64,000 nt of DNA from Acanthococcus lagerstroemiae (Eukaryota > Arthropoda > Insecta > Hemiptera > Eriococcidae), in the NCBI GenBank assembly GCA_031841125.1, contig CM063108.1, forward strand, positions 73,194,344 through 73,258,343, written 5' to 3'. The position numbers and the translations under genes are program-made. Shown one piece after another: positions 58,200-64,000 of the stretch; the first letter of the stretch is position 1; each line of letters begins with the position of its first letter. Below the pieces are notes generated by a model. That model had not been told where the DNA came from. It did not search any database and saw nothing but the letters and a program-made list of their open reading frames with translations.

Positions 58200-60551
58200 A
58201 CTCTGCACCTTTCCAACAAACGTATCAACTCCCGGAAAAACGCACGGGGCAAAGGTCAATATGTTACCACCTGAGAACAACCCTGTCGAGAGAGGGGAGA
58301 GAAAAAGCATAAATACCCAGGGCCCAGACTTTTAAGGGGCCCGGTATTTTTAAAAGGCCTGAATTCCAATCATACTGTACAATGTACATCAAATCAGCAA
58401 TCACTCTCCTTATACCATAACAGAAACCTCTTTTATCCCGTAGCTTATAATTTTTTCCTTTCTAACAAAAGAACAAATTGAACTGGAAGGAGATGGGCCC
58501 TCTGTTTATCTCTACAGGGCTGCCTGAGAATAAGAAATTTTTGTTAGAAACCAGACCCAAACCTACTAAAAAGTTATTTAAATTCGTAGGTACTTCATAA
58601 CTGTCGCTAGTAGAACAACCCAACTGTAATTAATCAGTTTCTCGATAATTTCGAAAAGGCGACATAATTCATCGCCGTGTGAAACCAAACTGAAAAGTTG
58701 AGGGAATCACAACAATTCGACAGTCGAAAGAATAGCACCTGTAGCATGGGTTATAAACCAAAATAGAAACATTCAAATAGTTAATTTTGTATTCAATGCT
58801 CAGTTAGATTTCTATTCAAGACTCCAGTATGGTATTTAAATAATACATAAAATATGTTCACATATAATAAGCGGGCGTGCAAAGCTACACACCCAAGCTC
58901 AAAAAAACAATAAACGTTTCACTCGGATTTTCGAGTACAATTTTCACGCCAACTTATAAGTTCAAAAGACAATAAACGCTTAACTCGAATTTTTCAGGTA
59001 CAATTTTCATGTCAGTTCACGTCAACAAAATAGGTCTGGGTAATAACGTATAATACAGAAATTTTTGATTAAATACGAGAGTATAGAAGCCTAAATTATA
59101 CATCGTGCGAAAGTTGGTACGGTTCAGAACAATTCGATAAATTTTATAATAATGGAGAGTTAAAAATGATTGTATAAAAGACAAGGCAACTGCCTTCAGC
59201 TGAAATAAAACTGAACTACAGTCGTGATCTAGCTTTTGTTTCTCAGTACAATATACCAACAGTATAACGCAAAACAATACAATATCAATCGATGGTACAA
59301 ACGTCGAATATTAAAAATAAAAATATGCAAACAATAAGGGAATTTTTGACTAGATTAAAAAAAAGATGGGTAACCAAGATTGAGAATGTTGGATCTTTTA
59401 CGCGCTCCGGCATTCCGTATTTTTTGGCTGGTATTTAGAGATAGAAAGCAAACGTGACGCATCGCATATAAAACATGAGTGAATAATATGAGTGGATTCC
59501 TTCATTCAGTCGCCACCAATGCTGCTCACTTGCACGAGGCCCCGATGAGCAGCCACGAACCCAAATAACCGTCGTTTTCATTGCTTCTGCAGTCTATTCC
59601 AACTGCTACACTGCACAACCATGGACAAAAAGTACTAATCACAACTAATATTACAATAATAGAGACGATGAAATTAAAAAGGGTAATTTCGGTCGCACAA
59701 TTGCCAAGAGTATAAAATTCGTTTGTATATTGTACTCCACAACCTGAAATAAAACTTATAATTTTCTAAATGTTAAGATTACAACCTTCACGAAAGAGAA
59801 CATATTCACGAACAATCATAGCTACTCAATAAAAAAGTAAGGAAATGAGTTTCCTCCTTTGGTACGAATTCGTTTGAAGATTCACAAATAGGTAATAGAT
59901 AAGTTATACGTCCTACATTAGTTACTTTACTCCGAAACTTTAGCCGACCAGCGACTACCCTCAAAAAAGCAACAATTTAAATTGCATAGCAAAAAAGTCG
60001 GTTTTATCGGCAGAATTACATCGAATAAGCCGACATAATATCTTACCATCAAGAACCGAATTTCAAATCAATTTCACAAAATTACATTCGCGTGTAAATT
60101 CTCAAAAAATATTACAAAAAAAATTAAATTCGTAAAATACATTTAAAAATAAAGTACACAAATGAAAATGAATAAATGAAGAAAGAAATTATAGTAAAAA
60201 TAAAAACAAGACAAAACAAAAAAGTCGGTAAAAGAATGAAGACAAAATGCGAGAAAAGTTGTATCAATTACATTTCGAAAGATACGTAGATCACATTATT
60301 TTTTACACAACGGGGTAAAAATAAAGAAATTAATTAGAAAACAAAAAACAAAAAGAGAAGCCGGTAATAAATATTAAGCTTATCTGTAAAGGGGGATACA
60401 AAGTAATATCGTTGTATTAAGTAATAATGATTATAACTTAATACTGAAGTAAGGACGTTCAAATAAATTTCGGTAACAATCAACGGCCAGAATGTTTTAT
60501 GCGAAGCTCCTAAAAATAGAAATTCATTTGAAACGGGAGTTAAGCCTTATT
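58200..60551. other. Non-coding stretch downstream of Unc-104
   Basis: No exon recognised. It may include the Unc-104 3' UTR on the minus strand; TTTATT words (AATAAA on the minus strand) are frequent, so the end cannot be set. Confidence 0.4.
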
Positions 60552-63500
60552 TTATGAAGAGACAGAATCGACTGGTTCGTCAATAAATGAAGGAGGCGCT
60601 TGTAACGGTGCCGGTGATGTAGGAACTCGTCGCGATAATTTTGATCTAAAATAAGAAATTAAACAAATAATGAAGAAAAAAAAAAGTTATTCCGAAATCG
60701 CGCAGTGAATCGATTTCATAATCGATATTCAGCGTTTGATATCGATAATAAAGTCAATAAATCACTCGATTCCGAGATAAGTTGAATACAAAATGGCAGG
60801 TTTCCGCACTTGTATTGTTATAGGGTTCTAGTCAGACTTGTCTGTGTTAATAGGGATGTGATAATTAGAAAGCATCGACTTTGATATCAGCACATTGATC
60901 TGACATACATATATCATGGGTTCGCGGAATGAAATAGTGCTTTGTGACCGTCATTATGCTTATGTGGCTTAAAATTGGCTCATTCAGATAATTTTCTAAT
61001 GGAACTGCAAATGTATTGCCGCTCTAGTAACTCATTTTTTTGATACATAGAATTATTCGTGAATTCAAAACGTTATTAAAGTTCTTTAAATAAAATGTAA
61101 ATTTGCATAAAATACAGAAATTTGATGTAAAATTTAATTTCCCCTTATCAACATCGTAAATTCCAATTTTTTGTGAATTTTAATTTTTCACTTCCTTGAT
61201 TCATGTTTCAATTGGAAGTTTTCTTGTTACATTGTTATATTTTTCATTCGATTCCCCCCCCCCCCCAAACAAAAAAGAAATGGATCGCTCAGGCGGGAAT
61301 ATCCCCCACCCAACAAAGAAAGAAACGGATCGCTCTGTAAGCGAAAATATCTAGTCGAAAGTCAAATCTTTACATCTCAACAACACATGTTCCTGATGGT
61401 TTTACTTTCTCTCTGTCTGCCTACGAACCGGTTGAGAGGGTCGATACACGCTTCGCAGTCATAAGGATTCGGAATGCGATGCGAGTGATCATTAGATTCT
61501 CACTCGATTTGTTTCAAAATAGAGATAGAAACACGGACTACCTTACGAAAATGTACAGCGACACTGTTCATGAGTTACTGAATTGAGAAACGGGTACCGG
61601 TTCTTACCTTATTTGACCAGCCAAAAGCGGGTTAATAGCATACAACCATTCGTGGACTTCTTTATCACTGAGGGTTTGCATCAGATAACCCCGATGCTTT
61701 GTAACAACGCTGTAAATCACTTTCAATTAGTGAGAGTGACCAAAATATAGTACAAGATGGATGAACCGTACCGGTTGACTTCACGTACATACCTGAATGA
61801 GTTCGGAACCTTCACCATTTCCAGCTGGTGCTCGGAGTAGTCAACCTGAGCGGTGGTCAAGTTGATCAAAGCTCTTTCAACTGGATCTTTTTCATCGCGA
61901 AATATAAAAACGTAAGGTCGTCTCACAACCTGTTTGAAAATAAACACATTGAAATTGATCGAGTACGTGAATTGTGCTCAAACAAAACACTGTCAGGAAC
62001 ACACAACCTTCCCTTAAAACAATCTCGAAGTACTTACAACCCAACGTTTGATCCAGCCGTTGGTTTTTTGCTCCAAAACATTTAGGAAACCCTTACGCGC
62101 GACAATTGGACTGATTCGTATTTCTTCGATTTCTGGAATGTACAGAACTAATTCTTCCGTTTGTTGCTGCTGCTCGGATCCACACTTCAACGTTGACGAA
62201 GTGTTCGCTTCTTGACCATAGTAAAACGAATCACTAACACCGCTGCAGAAAGATTTTTCTCTTTCAGGAGAAATTAGCCTGTTGAAAAGACGCAAAAATT
62301 CGTACAGAAAACGAAAATAAGTGAAGCTACGAAATACAATGAATCGATAGTGGAAAGATCTACTTTACACTTACTCGTGGTTAGACGAATGACTGCTAAC
62401 GGTTAATAAACTCGAACTCATATCCTGCTGTTCATCCATTGGGGAGGCATCATTCTGTTTTCTAAGATCCTGAAACAATTTATATTGCTATCGTAAAATT
62501 GAAATCCGTACTAGTAGGCTAGAGGTTGGACAAAAATCTTTTTAAAAAGTATTTCCCCGCCGCACGAGATTTTTGGAGATGATTCAAAATACTTGAGAGA
62601 AACGAGACAGCATTACAAACGAGTGAAGAACGACAGAGTCACCACTGAACTAAGCAAACAAAACAAAAGAATTCATATAACAGCTTATTCAAGGTGTCTA
62701 CAAGAATGGAAAAATATAAATTCCCGACTTTTTCCAAACTTTTTTTTCTCTTCTTTAAACCTTTACAGTATAAACAGTATATATATTTATGTTTATACTA
62801 CTAGACGCTATGGTTAAAATGAACTGAAATTTGAAGTTGATTTTTGGGTGAAAGCATTAGGAAGGTGTTCACAGATGTACATACAAACAGACAAAGCGAT
62901 GAATTAAGTTATGAATTATATTTTTTCAAATGTTTAGTAAAATTAAACGACGAAAAAAATTTTCCGTGAGTTCATTCTTTGTTTTTTTCCAAACTTCTTA
63001 AAAATATTATTGAATTTCCTGACTATTTACAAACTTCCTGACCTCCTTTTCAAATTCCTGACTTTTTCCAAACTTTCCAAATTTTCCAAACCTGTTGACA
63101 GCTTGTTATTATAATCTAATGATTACTTTAGTTGCAATGCGTCCTTGAATTAATCGCACACATTTCGAAGTTAACTCGCGTTCTCGTTCGGTCATCTCCC
63201 ATGGTTCGTAGACTTTCGGATCCACAGGATTTGCTGCAGTTCGAAGAGTTAGAATTCCACTGCGTCCGTCAATCGCTGCTTTAGCAACCATATTACATAC
63301 TTCCTATGAAAGCAAAACGTTCCTTCAATTTCGTCTATTCCTTTAGTAATTCAAGTGACACAGTGAAAACTCGAAATACTTGCCTTTTCAGATTTACTGA
63401 TGGCTGTTTTATCCAATCCTAATCTTTCTCTTAAAAGCAGCATATGTTTCACTTTTTCCACCTCCTCCAGGCGTGTTAATTTTTCCAGCTCCCACTGGTG

Positions 63501-63607
63501 GTCGAATATCAAGCTGTCACCGCGTGGTCGCCATCCGTGTAGGTTTTCTTCGCCTCGAACGTACGTGGAACTAGTATCTAGCACTCGTCGTTGTCGCCGT
63601 TGAACTC
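60552..63607 (-). CDS. unc-104: Unc-104/KIF1A kinesin-3, C-terminal part (5' end outside window)
   Basis: Seven exons: 63607-63384, 63303-63127, 62469-62375, 62278-62038, 61929-61793, 61709-61608 and 60645-60552 (TAA), all in phase, giving 356 residues. The first visible exon encodes [17 protein letters not shown] and ends at a GC donor (AAG|GCAAGT). The next encodes [20 protein letters not shown]. The final domain is the cargo-binding PH domain: [98 protein letters not shown]. This sequence is characteristic of Unc-104/KIF1A, the plus-end-directed motor that carries synaptic-vesicle precursors along axonal microtubules through PH-domain binding to phosphoinositides. The motor, FHA and coiled-coil regions must lie beyond base 64000. 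A poly-Gln run (QQQQ) sits just before the PH domain. Confidence 0.93.
62693..63105. mobile_element. Second copy of the CAAGGTGTCTA MITE
   Basis: It begins CAAGGTGTCTACAAGAATGG, the exact complement of the right end of the copy at 33650-33990, and ends CCAAACCTGTTGACAGCTTG. It lies in the Unc-104 intron 62470-63126 in the opposite orientation. The interior CAGGAA/TTCCTG words correspond. Confidence 0.6.
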
Positions 63608-64000
63608 CTAAAGAATACATCACACAGTGAATAAGTTTGGCAGTGACTGTCGTCGTTATCATTATTTACAGTTCGATCAAACTCGAAAAAGATTCACTGT
63701 CGCCGAAAACGATGCTCTCTAAGACTACACCACCTAGCCAATCACAAAAAAAAAAAAATAATAATAATAATAATAATAAATACGAAAACACACGGCAGCT
63801 TACAGCGTTATTAAGCAAATGTATCGTCAGTAAAAATATACACAAAATCAAATCACCTAACAATAAACTGAATGGGGAAAAAATGAAAGAAAACACGCAA
63901 ACCATTACAATACAATAATTAACGAAAACTTCAAGACATTTTAATAGAATCGAGGAGGAGTGAAATATCATTGATACTTTGTCTACAAAGAACAACCAAT
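63608..64000. other. Intron of Unc-104, part
   Basis: Sequence upstream of the exon ending at 63607, with an (AAT)n run at about 63759-63780. No further exon is recognised before the window ends. Confidence 0.6.

Overview
This window is AT-rich nuclear DNA from an arthropod, most probably an insect. The genes are split by short introns with GT-AG boundaries. The proteins look insect-like (troponin C, mitochondrial IDH gamma, astacins, POT1, Unc-104/KIF1A), and the spaces between them are filled with hAT-type and mariner-type elements, non-LTR retrotransposon relics and simple repeats. There is no bacterial or viral gene organisation. A more exact taxonomic call is not justified from the sequence alone.

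Layout. 57-1149 (+): last two coding exons of troponin C. 3188-6268 (-): complete IDH3 gamma gene in nine exons, convergent with troponin C. 6564-9020: hAT-like MITEs and a dispersed repeat family. 9228-11343 (-): complete five-exon astacin metalloprotease. 11793-14696 (-): GC-rich, internally deleted R1/I-type retrotransposon bracketed by a 14-bp duplication. 18580-20371 (-): two terminal exons of a second astacin with no visible catalytic exon. 20.4-26.9 kb: retrotransposon relics and repeats. 26949-39374 (-): sixteen-exon gene for a long POT1-like telomere protein, with a SINE and several DNA transposons in its introns. 39.4-60.5 kb: no recognisable host gene. It holds tandem duplications, GC-rich hairpins, and from 42.5 to 54.1 kb a pile of hAT-like elements inserted into one another. 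60552-63607 (-): last seven coding exons of Unc-104/KIF1A, ending in its PH domain; the gene runs off the right edge.

Exons were assembled by hand from splice sites, reading phase and protein similarity. In the multi-exon models (IDH3 gamma 392 aa, astacin 294 aa, POT1-like 1019 aa, Unc-104 tail 356 aa) every exon junction keeps the reading frame, which is the main support. The host genes do not form a pathway; they are unrelated neighbours. The most notable items are the POT1-like protein with an extra N-terminal OB-like module, and the multi-level nest of transposons whose order of insertion can be read from exact target duplications.
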